Below, in pieces: positions 7,881-14,920 of a stretch of 18,859 nucleotides of DNA. The translations under genes and the position numbers were made by a program. The notes beneath the pieces are model-generated. The model was given only the letters and a program-made list of their open reading frames with translations. It searched no databases and was not told the origin of the DNA. Source of the stretch: Candidatus Levyibacteriota bacterium (GTDB lineage: Bacteria > Patescibacteria > Microgenomatia > Levybacterales > UBA12049); NCBI GenBank assembly GCA_016182425.1, contig JACPGP010000009.1, forward strand, positions 1 to 18,859, given 5' to 3'. Positions within the stretch are counted from its first letter, which is position 1. Each line of letters opens with the position of its first letter.

Positions 7881-9014
7881 TTATTGATTTTCTCTTCTTC
7901 GTCTTCTTCTATTTTCATTACGTATTGTTCTCGTTGTTGCATTAAAAAATTCTATGAATTCATCCCTATTAGGATAATTTTCTCCGAAGCGAGTGATAAC
8001 TTGGTCGTATAAATCGCCTGGTGTTGTCGCAACAATTAGTTCTCTGTCTCTGAATCCAGGATCCTGGTCAATAGCTCTTCTTCGTCTTTGAAAATATCGC
8101 TGTGCAATTCCTTCTCTAACCTGTTCGGTATACCCAACTTGTTGATTTTCATCTAATTGGCTAAGGTTTTGCATATACAATTCGTATTCTTCTTGGGTAT
8201 CAAAACCTGTTACCCTCCTTTGAAGATATTTAAGTACAATCGGATTATATTCAACAAGTACATCACCAACCAGAAAATCAACTTTTATCCCAGCACTTTC
8301 GAGTATCACTTGATAGTTATCTCCTCGCGCAACTTGATACTCTGGAACAAATTGCTCAAGTGACATTGCTGTGGCTGCTTCTGCGTATGAATCAAAATAG
8401 TTTTCTCCAGCAATCGCTTTCCGTGAGTCCATTCTTTCAGTAACAGCTATTCCTAATCGGGCTCGTTGTTCGCGGGTTTGCGCATGAAAACCAGCTTTTA
8501 ATTCCCAAGATCTTCTTCCATTATATTGAGCCTGTGTTTCTCCTGTTTCTGGACGAATTTTAGAAGCTCCTTTTTTACCAGCCGCTACTCTTTGTTCTTT
8601 TGTTAAAGCAACAACACCAAAATTGTTATCTCTTGCTCTTATGCCGCTTCCACTGTTTCTTCCAGCTTCTTGGCGGGCTTCACGAGTCATACCAAATACG
8701 CCTTTTCCTTCTTGTTTATTTCTCTGTCTTACTTCTTCCATTGTCCGTCTTTGGATACCTGCAAAATCCAACATATCTATAAAAGTACCCCGAGGCATCC
8801 TTGTTTCAGCAACTAACTCTGTTATAGTTTTTTCTGGATATTGTGTAATCACATGCTTAAACACAGAGTCAGGATCAATACCCAAAGAATCTCCATATGT
8901 TAGTAATCTCCTAAGTGTAGGTTTTCGAAAGACTCCTTTTAGGCGATCAAGAGCGAAATCTGGTGGAGGAGTATGGTTTGGTCCGAATCTGGAAGGTCTA
9001 GCTTCAGTTGTCAT
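7881..9014 (-). CDS. Unrecognised protein: HTH-like, triple TREQR-type repeat, PD-(D/E)XK-like C-terminal region
   Basis: I do not recognise this 377-residue protein as a named family. Seen: a Pro-rich start; a helical N-terminal part (residues ~33-88) with an HTH-like stretch (TITELVAETRMPRGTFIDML); three spaced copies of a motif of the form F-G/H-x-x-T-R/K-E-x-R-x-x-x-G (~106-118, 132-146, 176-188), reminiscent of the modular DNA-binding NUMOD-type repeats of homing endonucleases; then FDSYAEAA with Glu212, VDFLVGDVLVEYNP with Asp246 and Glu255, and a later strand-helix ELIVATTPGDLYDQVI. The D-x8-E-x-N order suits a PD-(D/E)XK/Vsr-like nuclease core with Asn replacing the usual Lys. The end is Arg-rich (six Arg in a row). 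No signal peptide. A TATAAT 6 nt before the ATG predicts a leaderless mRNA. The fold and function are inference. Confidence 0.8.
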   Translation of the reverse strand: MTTEARPSRFGPNHTPPPDFALDRLKGVFRKPTLRRLLTYGDSLGIDPDSVFKHVITQYPEKTITELVAETRMPRGTFIDMLDFAGIQRRTMEEVRQRNKQEGKGVFGMTREARQEAGRNSGSGIRARDNNFGVVALTKEQRVAAGKKGASKIRPETGETQAQYNGRRSWELKAGFHAQTREQRARLGIAVTERMDSRKAIAGENYFDSYAEAATAMSLEQFVPEYQVARGDNYQVILESAGIKVDFLVGDVLVEYNPIVLKYLQRRVTGFDTQEEYELYMQNLSQLDENQQVGYTEQVREGIAQRYFQRRRRAIDQDPGFRDRELIVATTPGDLYDQVITRFGENYPNRDEFIEFFNATTRTIRNENRRRRRRENQ

Positions 9015-9020
9015 GAAAAG

Positions 9021-9049
9021 ATTATACTCCAGAATCTGCCCAAATTCAA
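9021..9049 (-). promoter_or_regulatory. Predicted leaderless promoter of the nuclease-like gene
   Basis: TTGAAT (9049-9044), a 17-nt spacer and consensus TATAAT (9026-9021) on the minus strand, ending 6 nt before the ATG at 9014. The promoter begins immediately past the vapC stop codon, so the nuclease-like gene can be expressed independently of the toxin-antitoxin pair. Confidence 0.65.
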
Positions 9050-9448
9050 CTATAGGGCTATTTTCAGGCCATGGTTTTTATAGTCGGAAAAATCTCTGTC
9101 TTTGGTTAGTAAATACAAATTTTTTTGTATTGCCTGCCAGACCAGCATGCGGTCAAACGGATCTTTGTTATTAGTTTTTGGTAGTTTGTGATAAGAAGAG
9201 GCTGTTTTTACGTCTAAATCGATAATATCGAAGTTGGCTTTTTTAGCAATGTCAGGTAATTCGTCAGGCAAGATGCCAACCAGATCAATTTTGTCAAGAG
9301 AAAACTTCAAAGAAATTTCCCAAAATGAAAGAACACTAACAAACTTTGTGGGCTCTGGGTCATTTAAGATTTTTCTTATTTTCTGGGGAATTTTTTTTGG
9401 TGATATTATTGACCACAAAAAGATGTGGGTATCTACAAGATAGTTCAC
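9050..9448 (-). CDS. vapC: Type II toxin, VapC-like PIN-domain ribonuclease
   Basis: PIN-domain endoribonuclease of 132 residues, the toxin of a type II pair; VapC toxins of the family cut specific tRNAs or rRNA. Seen: LVDTHIFLW with Asp6, SFWEISLK with Glu44, KDPFDRML with Asp96 and Asp99, and LTKDRDF with Asp117 and Asp119, the full acidic metal-binding set, so it looks active. The sequence resembles the PIN subgroup of COG3744 type. Start is GTG at 9448, overlapping the TGA of the antitoxin gene by four bases (GTGA, 9445-9448), which favours translational coupling with the antitoxin made first. Confidence 0.93.
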   Translation of the reverse strand: MNYLVDTHIFLWSIISPKKIPQKIRKILNDPEPTKFVSVLSFWEISLKFSLDKIDLVGILPDELPDIAKKANFDIIDLDVKTASSYHKLPKTNNKDPFDRMLVWQAIQKNLYLLTKDRDFSDYKNHGLKIAL

Positions 9449-9684
9449 GACTGCAAAAATTCCTCTTCAGTCATCTTAAACCCCTTCTTTATTTTAAAAG
9501 AGGCTTTCCCTTCAAGTATACCCAGTTTAATTTTTTTATCTGAAGCATATTTACCATATGGAATAAATGCTGCCACTTTTTTTTTGCTTTTGCCGTAGGT
9601 AATGCCCACGCTTTCACCCTGCAATACTTTTTCCAGAACTTGCGAGAATTTTGACTTAAACTCGCCAACGGTTAGCTGCTGCAT
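9445..9684 (-). CDS. Type II antitoxin, Phd/YefM family
   Basis: Antitoxin of 79 residues. Seen: MQQLTVGEFKSKFSQVLEKV, the N-terminal DNA-binding half of Phd/YefM proteins, then GESVGITYGKSKKKVAAFIPY, and a C-terminal tail (GKASFKIKKGFKMTEEEFLQS) of the kind that wraps the toxin. The frame is open to 9804 but ATG 9684 matches the family start and lies just after a strong promoter; the upstream codons would read through that promoter. Expected to neutralise the neighbouring PIN toxin and to repress its own operon together with it. Confidence 0.92.
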   Translation of the reverse strand: MQQLTVGEFKSKFSQVLEKVLQGESVGITYGKSKKKVAAFIPYGKYASDKKIKLGILEGKASFKIKKGFKMTEEEFLQS

Positions 9685-9693
9685 AATAAAGAA

Positions 9694-9722
9694 ACTATAC
9701 AATTTTCTTGACAACTTGTCAA
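9694..9722 (-). promoter_or_regulatory. Promoter of the antitoxin-toxin operon
   Basis: Minus-strand TTGACA (9722-9717), exactly 17 nt, then TATAGT (9699-9694). Transcription would start near 9687, about 3 nt before the antitoxin ATG, so the message is essentially leaderless. Confidence 0.78.
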
Positions 9723-9723
9723 G
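9707..9723. promoter_or_regulatory. Palindromic operator over the toxin-antitoxin -35 box
   Basis: CTTGACAACTTGTCAAG: two perfect 8-bp arms around one central base. One arm contains the -35 hexamer of the operon, so a bound antitoxin dimer or toxin-antitoxin complex would block RNA polymerase. Autorepression is the rule for Phd-type systems; here binding is inferred from position and symmetry. Confidence 0.6.
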
Positions 9724-9735
9724 TATTTTTTGCTC

Positions 9736-9764
9736 TTGGAAAAGTATGGGTAAGATGGTATTAT
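9736..9764 (+). promoter_or_regulatory. Predicted leaderless promoter of the mreBCD operon
   Basis: TTGGAA (9736-9741), 17 nt, TATTAT (9759-9764). The predicted transcription start falls at the mreB ATG (9772). GAGG at 9767-9770 is only one base from the ATG, too close to act as a Shine-Dalgarno. Confidence 0.6.
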
Positions 9765-9771
9765 GTGAGGT

Positions 9772-10875
9772 ATGTTTGATAAGTTTTTTTCCCTTTTTTC
9801 TCACGATATTGGTATTGATTTAGGGACTGCTAACACTTTGGTATGGGTTAAGGGAAAGGGGATTGTAATTCGTGAACCTTCGGTTGTGGCCATGCACAAG
9901 AAAACAAAAAAAGTGATTGCCATTGGAGCAGAGGCAAAGAATATGGTGGGAAAAACACCGGCAATGCTCACCACCATTAGGCCGCTTAGACATGGGGTGA
10001 TTGCTGATTTTGATGCGACAATGGCCATGATAGCGCACTATATCGCGCGAGTGCATGATGTTGGAAGCATTGTTCCCTCATCGTTTGCCAGACCTAAAGT
10101 TGTTATTGGCATACCTTCATCGGTTACCGAAGTAGAACGACGGGCAGTGTGGGAAGCGGCACTCACCGCAGGAGCAAGAGCAGCCTATCTTATCGAGGAG
10201 CCAATGGCAGCAGCTATTGGAGAGGGCATTTCGGTTTTTCAGCCAACCGGAGCAATGGTAATTGATATAGGAGGAGGGACAACAGAAATAGCCGTTATTT
10301 CTCTGGGCGGGATTGTAGTGAGTAGATCCCTTAGGATTGCCGGCGATGAGATGGATCAGGCGGTTTTACATTACATCAGGCTTCGTCACGGACTTTTGAT
10401 TGGCGAGAAAACAGTAGAGGAACTAAAAATAAAGATAGGAAGCGCGTACAAGAAAAGTTCAAAGTTCAAAGTTCAAAGTTCAAAGTTAAAGAAAACAGAA
10501 GAAAAAGATGATACTGAGAAAATGGCGATTGTGCGGGGGCGGGATATAGAGACGGGACTTCCCAAAAGCATCCGTATTACAGAAACCGAAGTTCGCGAGG
10601 CCTTAGCCAGTGTTTTAACCCGTATTATCGAAGAAATAGCAGAGGTAGTTGAAGAAACGCCACCCGAGCTAACATCGGATATTTTGGAGCATGGTATTTT
10701 GTTAACAGGCGGAGGAGCTTTGCTTTTGGGGCTGGATCATTTGATTGTGGAGCGGATTCACATGCCGGTAGTGGTGTCTTTAGATCCACTAACCACCGTT
10801 GTTAGGGGAGCAGCAAAGGTCTTAGAAGACGAGAGACTGTTGCATAGGGTGAAGGTAACAGGCGGACTAAAGTGA
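9772..10875 (+). CDS. mreB: Rod shape-determining protein MreB
   Basis: Bacterial actin homologue that polymerises under the membrane and guides peptidoglycan synthesis. Seen: an amphipathic N-terminus (MFDKFFSLFS), phosphate-1 loop GIDLGTANTLVW, the IEEPMAAAIGEG segment, phosphate-2 MVIDIGGGTTEIAVIS, and the adenosine motif LTGGGALLLGLD. At 367 residues it is longer than the usual 330-347. The excess is a Lys/Ser-rich insert at ~226-246 between KIKIGSAY and MAIVRGRD, part of which (residues ~228-239) is encoded by a heptanucleotide tandem repeat. The frame stays open, so the protein should be functional. The stop overlaps the GTG start of mreC (GTGA). Confidence 0.97.
   Translation: MFDKFFSLFSHDIGIDLGTANTLVWVKGKGIVIREPSVVAMHKKTKKVIAIGAEAKNMVGKTPAMLTTIRPLRHGVIADFDATMAMIAHYIARVHDVGSIVPSSFARPKVVIGIPSSVTEVERRAVWEAALTAGARAAYLIEEPMAAAIGEGISVFQPTGAMVIDIGGGTTEIAVISLGGIVVSRSLRIAGDEMDQAVLHYIRLRHGLLIGEKTVEELKIKIGSAYKKSSKFKVQSSKLKKTEEKDDTEKMAIVRGRDIETGLPKSIRITETEVREALASVLTRIIEEIAEVVEETPPELTSDILEHGILLTGGGALLLGLDHLIVERIHMPVVVSLDPLTTVVRGAAKVLEDERLLHRVKVTGGLK
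10454..10488 (+). repeat. Heptanucleotide tandem repeat inside mreB
   Basis: Four perfect copies of AAAGTTC (10454-10481) plus a fifth with one change (AAAGTTA, 10482-10488). Gain or loss of one unit would shift the reading frame of mreB; a change of three units would keep it. Confidence 0.95.
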
Positions 10876-11639
10876 GAAAACGCGAGCGATTTTTCCTGAC
10901 TTTTTTACTTTTTCTTTTTTTGTCCATAGCGCTTTTTTTTATGGCCAAGGCATCATGGTTTGAAAATGTGCGCGGCGTATTTGAAAGCACTATTAAACCA
11001 ATGCAAAGGATCATTTTTTCTCTTACCCAAATGCAGCAGATTTTTTTTGATAAAGAAAAAGATGAGCTTCGAAGAGAAATAGCAAGTTTACAAAAAAAAA
11101 TTGTTGATCAAAAGCAATTGGAAAAAGAAGTAATAGCCTTAAAAGATCAATTTCAAACAAATAATCCAAATAGTAAATTGTTGCTTCCCGCAAATATTCT
11201 TGGCATGCCCCGTTTTATTCCAGGGATATCGGCTCCCAGCATTTTTATTCTTGATGCTGGAGAGGAAGATAAAATTAGGATTGGACAGGTAGTTGTTTTT
11301 AAAGACAACGTTGTTGGAAAAGTAACAAAAGTTTCAGAAAGATTTTCTGTTGTTACCCTTATTACCGATCCATCTCTGTCTTTTTCCGCCCAAACGGTAG
11401 GAGGAGTATTGGGGGTGGTAAAAGGACAAGGAGGAGATTTGGTGTTTGAGAATGTTTTGGCATCAGAAGATTTAAGGGTAGGTGAAATTGTGGTAATAAA
11501 AGACCCCCCAAATCTTATCGTGGGTAAAATAATCTCTGTTGATAAAACGCAAAGCAGTTTGTTTCAAAGCGCCCAAGTAGAAAGTGTTATTGATTTTAGT
11601 AAGGTTTCAACAGTATTTGTGGTAATGAGTAATCAGTAA
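10872..11639 (+). CDS. mreC: Rod shape-determining protein MreC
   Basis: Bitopic membrane scaffold linking MreB to the wall-synthesis enzymes. Seen in 255 residues: a basic start MRKRERF, one membrane segment (~7-26), a coiled coil (~60-95, DELRREIASLQKKIVDQ), and the beta-rich extracytoplasmic domain with the family patterns FILDAGEEDKIRIGQVVV, VGKVTKVSERFSVV and GVVKGQGGDLVFENV. The start is GTG at 10872, overlapping the mreB stop, which implies coupling. The stop TAA shares one base with the next ATG (TAATG). Confidence 0.95.
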   Translation: MRKRERFFLTFLLFLFLSIALFFMAKASWFENVRGVFESTIKPMQRIIFSLTQMQQIFFDKEKDELRREIASLQKKIVDQKQLEKEVIALKDQFQTNNPNSKLLLPANILGMPRFIPGISAPSIFILDAGEEDKIRIGQVVVFKDNVVGKVTKVSERFSVVTLITDPSLSFSAQTVGGVLGVVKGQGGDLVFENVLASEDLRVGEIVVIKDPPNLIVGKIISVDKTQSSLFQSAQVESVIDFSKVSTVFVVMSNQ

Positions 11640-12100
11640 TGAATAAGTTTTTATTCTTACCTTTTATTTTTATCCCGGTTTTACTTGAGGGATCAGTAAC
11701 AACACTTCCGTTAACATTCTGTTTACTTCTTATCTTTTATATTTTCCAAAAAGATGCCGTAATTTTTCCCATTTCCCTTCTGGCAGGGATTTTACTTGAT
11801 CTCTTATTGGTGCGAAGCATAGGTATAAGCAGCATATTTTTTATCCTGTTTTTATTTATTGTCTTTTTGTATGAGAGGAAGTTTGAAATAGAGACAGTGC
11901 CGTTTGTGTTTTTTGCTTCGTTTTTGGGAAGCTTAGGATATTTGTGGATTTTTGGATATAAAGATATATTGTTGCAGGCAGGAGTAGTTGCTATTTTTTT
12001 TAGTGCATTATTTGTTATACTACAGAGATTCGGTTATGAACTTAGTGATAGTAGAATCACCAACAAAAGCCAAAACAATTGGGAGATATTTAGGAAATGA
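11639..12100 (+). CDS. mreD: MreD-like membrane protein
   Basis: Hydrophobic protein of 153 residues with about five membrane segments and few charged residues except at the end. Sequence similarity to MreD is not strong enough to call by motif; the assignment rests on size, topology (including the GILLDLLLVRSIGISSIFF helix pair typical of MreD) and its place directly after mreC with a one-base overlap. Its last 65 bases overlap the start of topA in another frame, and the hydrophilic C-terminal tail (from RFGYELSD on) is encoded in that overlap. Confidence 0.72.
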   Translation: MNKFLFLPFIFIPVLLEGSVTTLPLTFCLLLIFYIFQKDAVIFPISLLAGILLDLLLVRSIGISSIFFILFLFIVFLYERKFEIETVPFVFFASFLGSLGYLWIFGYKDILLQAGVVAIFFSALFVILQRFGYELSDSRITNKSQNNWEIFRK

Positions 12101-14006
12101 GTATATCATCAAAGCCTCGATGGGGCATGTTGTTGATTTGCCCAAAAGCACCCTTGGGGTTGATGTGGAGCATGATTTTACGCCGGATTTCGAAGTTGTA
12201 ACTGATAAGAAAAAAACAATTGCAGAACTAAAATCTGCAGCAAAAGGAGTAGACAGTATTATTCTCGCAACAGACCCAGACCGCGAAGGAGAAGCAATTG
12301 CGTATCATGTTGCAGAAGTATTAAAACTTTCCAAGAATAAGTTAAAGCGAATAGTATTTCACGAAATCACCAAAGAAGCAATTGAGCAAGCTCTAAAAAA
12401 TCACCGTTCGATAGATGCTAATTTAGTTGATGCGCAGACTGCTCGTCGCGTTTTAGATCGTCTAGTTGGTTACAAGCTCTCACCACTTTTGTGGCAAAAA
12501 ATTAGGCGTGGCCTTTCGGCAGGACGGGTCCAGTCTGTTGCTTTGCGTTTGATCGTGGAAAGAGAAAGAGAAATTGAGAAGTTTGCCAAAAAACCATATT
12601 TTACTATTCACGCAACAGTAAAAAAAGAAAACGAAATAGTTTTTAATTTAATCGAGATAAATGGCCAAAAAATAGAATTGCAGGAGATATTTAATTTATA
12701 CGATGGTGATTACAAAGTAACCAAGACAAATATAGAAAAAGAAGAAGATGCAAAAAAAATTGTTGCAGACCTTCAGGGGAAAAATTTTGTTGTGGCGGAT
12801 GTTTTGCAAAAAGAAATGAAACGCTCTCCACAACCTCCATATACAACATCAACCCTGCAGCAGGATGCGTCTAGAAGGCTTGGATTATCGGGAAAACGCA
12901 CCATGAGTTTGGCGCAAAAACTGTATGAAGAAGGATATATTACTTATCACAGGACAGATTCTGTGACAATCGCATTATCGGCACAAAATGCAATTCGGAC
13001 ATTTGTTAAAAAAGAATATGGAGATAGGTATCTCTCCGAAAAACCCCGGTTTTATGCCACCAAACAAAAATTAGCTCAAGAAGCTCATGAAGCAATTCGT
13101 CCGACAAATGTGGGCGAATTGCAAGCTCAAATCGGAGGGATTCATACTAAGCTATATGAATTGATTTGGAGGAGGGCGGTGGCATCACAAATGTCAGATG
13201 CGATTACAGAATCAACAACAGTGCTTGCTGATGCTAAGGACTATCGTTTTAAGGCTAATGGTTCGGTTTTAGTTTTTGATGGTTTCTTAAAAATAAATCC
13301 ACAGGCATTGCAGGATAGTAAATTGCCGCAGTTTACTGTTGGTGAAAAACTGCAACCGCAGTCAATTAACGAGCAGTTTCACGAAACACCGCCTCCTCCT
13401 CGTTACAACGATGCCTCGCTTATTAAAACACTCGAAGAAAAAGGTATTGGCAGGCCTTCAACCTATGCCACTATTGTGGGAACGATTGAAGAGCGGGGAT
13501 ACATTGAACGGGAAGAGGCTCGATTTAAGCCAACAGCAGTCGGGATTGCAGTCAATGATTTTTTAGTGGCTAATTTCTCGGATATTGATGATATCCCTTT
13601 TACTGCGGAAATGGAAGATCAGCTTGACAACATTGCACATGGCAAAAAAGAATGGAGGCCTATGATGAAAGATTTTTATACGCCGTTTGAGAAAAAGTTA
13701 TCACAAATGAAAGATGTGGCGAGAGTAAAAATAGAAGTTGAGGAATTAGACGAGTTGTGTCCAGATTGTGGCGCAAGACTGGTTGTTAGAACCGGCCGTT
13801 TTGGCAAGTTTATTTCCTGCTCAAGTTTTCCCAAATGCAAGTTTACCAAACAGTTTGTTGAGGAGACGGGATTAACTTGTCCAAAAGATGGAGGAAAAAT
13901 CATTGTCAAAAAAACAAAAAGAGGCAGAAAGTTTTTTGGCTGCTCCAATTACCCTGCCTGTACATTTGCAGCCTGGAATATTTCTGATATCAAGAAAGCT
14001 ACTTAA
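12036..14006 (+). CDS. topA: DNA topoisomerase I (type IA)
   Basis: Relaxes negative supercoils through a 5'-phosphotyrosine intermediate. Seen in 656 residues: the Toprim domain from the start (NLVIVESPTKAKTIGRYLG; ILATDPDREGEAIAYHV with the DxD metal site), the type IA core with SAGRVQSVALRLIVERE, the active-site GYITYHRTDSV with Tyr304, and GIGRPSTYATIVGTI. At the C-terminus there is a four-cysteine zinc ribbon (CPDCG ... CSSFPKC) and a second that has only three cysteines (CPKDGG ... CSNYPAC). The frame is open to 11988, but ATG 12036 gives the family start MNLVIVESPTKAK. It overlaps mreD by 65 bases and, tail to tail, the serine hydrolase gene by 4. Confidence 0.97.
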   Translation: MNLVIVESPTKAKTIGRYLGNEYIIKASMGHVVDLPKSTLGVDVEHDFTPDFEVVTDKKKTIAELKSAAKGVDSIILATDPDREGEAIAYHVAEVLKLSKNKLKRIVFHEITKEAIEQALKNHRSIDANLVDAQTARRVLDRLVGYKLSPLLWQKIRRGLSAGRVQSVALRLIVEREREIEKFAKKPYFTIHATVKKENEIVFNLIEINGQKIELQEIFNLYDGDYKVTKTNIEKEEDAKKIVADLQGKNFVVADVLQKEMKRSPQPPYTTSTLQQDASRRLGLSGKRTMSLAQKLYEEGYITYHRTDSVTIALSAQNAIRTFVKKEYGDRYLSEKPRFYATKQKLAQEAHEAIRPTNVGELQAQIGGIHTKLYELIWRRAVASQMSDAITESTTVLADAKDYRFKANGSVLVFDGFLKINPQALQDSKLPQFTVGEKLQPQSINEQFHETPPPPRYNDASLIKTLEEKGIGRPSTYATIVGTIEERGYIEREEARFKPTAVGIAVNDFLVANFSDIDDIPFTAEMEDQLDNIAHGKKEWRPMMKDFYTPFEKKLSQMKDVARVKIEVEELDELCPDCGARLVVRTGRFGKFISCSSFPKCKFTKQFVEETGLTCPKDGGKIIVKKTKRGRKFFGCSNYPACTFAAWNISDIKKAT

Positions 14007-14015
14007 TTATTAAGT
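14001..14015. other. Inverted repeat spanning the converging topA / serine hydrolase stop codons
   Basis: ACTTAA-TTA-TTAAGT: six-base arms that include both stop codons. It is AT-only apart from the outermost pair and has no U tract of note, so it is at best a weak bidirectional terminator. Confidence 0.3.
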
Positions 14016-14914
14016 GTTTCGTAGATTTCTTTTGACATCTTTGCCATCTGTTCGTTTGTTTCACCTTGATTTTTTGTCTTACTCATAAACGCCAGCACAT
14101 AGTTTGCCTTTGGCGTGTAAAAAATACCCGCGTCATGGGAATATTCCTTATATTCTCCAGTTTTATTGTGTGAGAGGATATTTTTTGGCAAGTACTTTGG
14201 CAGTTTTGATAGTTTTGTCTGGTCTTGCAGGAGATTTAACAGATATTTACTTTCAGAATCTTCGACGCGAAGCGATAGGGCGATATCCTCAAAAAGAACG
14301 CCAATATCTTTTACTGTGGTGGTAAGGTCTTTGTCAAAACTAAAAGAAATACCAAGTTTTTCGCTCACTGCTTGCTCAATTGTTATCCATCCATAACTTT
14401 CTGCCAGTATTTGCGCGTATTCATTATTGCTTTCTGTGATGATTTTCTGCAAGGCGCTGGTAAGTGTTGCGCCACTTGTACCGACATGGGTGTTAAGTGT
14501 GGTGTTTCCCTTTGCCACCTCATCCAGAAGAAAAATGGTGAGGATTACTTTATACATACTTGCCATGTAGTATTTTTTGTCTCCATTAACGATGATAGAT
14601 TCAGAAGTGGTCAGGTTTTTAAAATATACACTCACTTCGCCGTCAACCTTTTTTACGGCAGCATCTATGATTTCTGAGATTTTGAAATTTGCTGAATGTT
14701 GAGAGCTGGAAAGAATGGTTACTTGCCGCAGGTTTTTTGTTTGTTCAAACAAAGAATCATATTCCTGCTTGAGCTTTGTATAGCTGGTTAGCAAAATAGA
14801 ATTTTGCCGCTTGTAGTTTTTCAGAGATTCGTTTGTTTTGGAGATGGCGTACGCCAGACTTATTAAAGAGATCGCTGTAATAAGTATGGCAGCAGCGATA
14901 AGGCTTATTTTCAT
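14003..14914 (-). CDS. Membrane-anchored class A beta-lactamase-like serine hydrolase
   Basis: Extracytoplasmic serine hydrolase of 303 residues with the penicillin-binding-protein/beta-lactamase fold. Seen: one N-terminal membrane segment (~4-24) with no cleavage site evident, a coiled-coil stalk (~26-66), then SMYK (Ser119-Lys122), SNN (162-164) for the SxN motif and KTG (251-253). The spacing between motifs is tighter than in true class A lactamases and I see no obvious omega-loop Glu, so a resistance enzyme is unlikely; the Beta-lactamase2-type hydrolases acting on peptidoglycan peptides are a better match. It follows hom after 6 bp on the same strand and converges on topA with a 4-base overlap of stop codons. 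The gene has no own promoter that I can see. Confidence 0.88.
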   Translation of the reverse strand: MKISLIAAAILITAISLISLAYAISKTNESLKNYKRQNSILLTSYTKLKQEYDSLFEQTKNLRQVTILSSSQHSANFKISEIIDAAVKKVDGEVSVYFKNLTTSESIIVNGDKKYYMASMYKVILTIFLLDEVAKGNTTLNTHVGTSGATLTSALQKIITESNNEYAQILAESYGWITIEQAVSEKLGISFSFDKDLTTTVKDIGVLFEDIALSLRVEDSESKYLLNLLQDQTKLSKLPKYLPKNILSHNKTGEYKEYSHDAGIFYTPKANYVLAFMSKTKNQGETNEQMAKMSKEIYETLNN

Positions 14915-14920
14915 GGTTTT

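Noticed and set aside
8157..9174. Plus-strand frames opposite the nuclease-like gene
   Set aside because: Low-complexity translations that run across the promoter and into the vapC gene; the minus-strand frame has a leaderless promoter and coherent repeats.
9708..9713. TTGACA on the plus strand as a possible -35 for mreB
   Set aside because: It is the other arm of the operator palindrome, and no -10 hexamer lies 16-18 nt downstream; TTGGAA/TATTAT fits better.
10454..10488. Heptamer array as a CRISPR or iteron-type origin
   Set aside because: Units are only 7 nt, contiguous without spacers, and lie in frame within mreB, with no replication initiator or Cas gene nearby.
14003..14914. Antibiotic resistance beta-lactamase
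   Set aside because: Compact motif spacing, no clear omega-loop Glu, and a membrane-anchored coiled-coil stalk argue for a cell-wall hydrolase instead.
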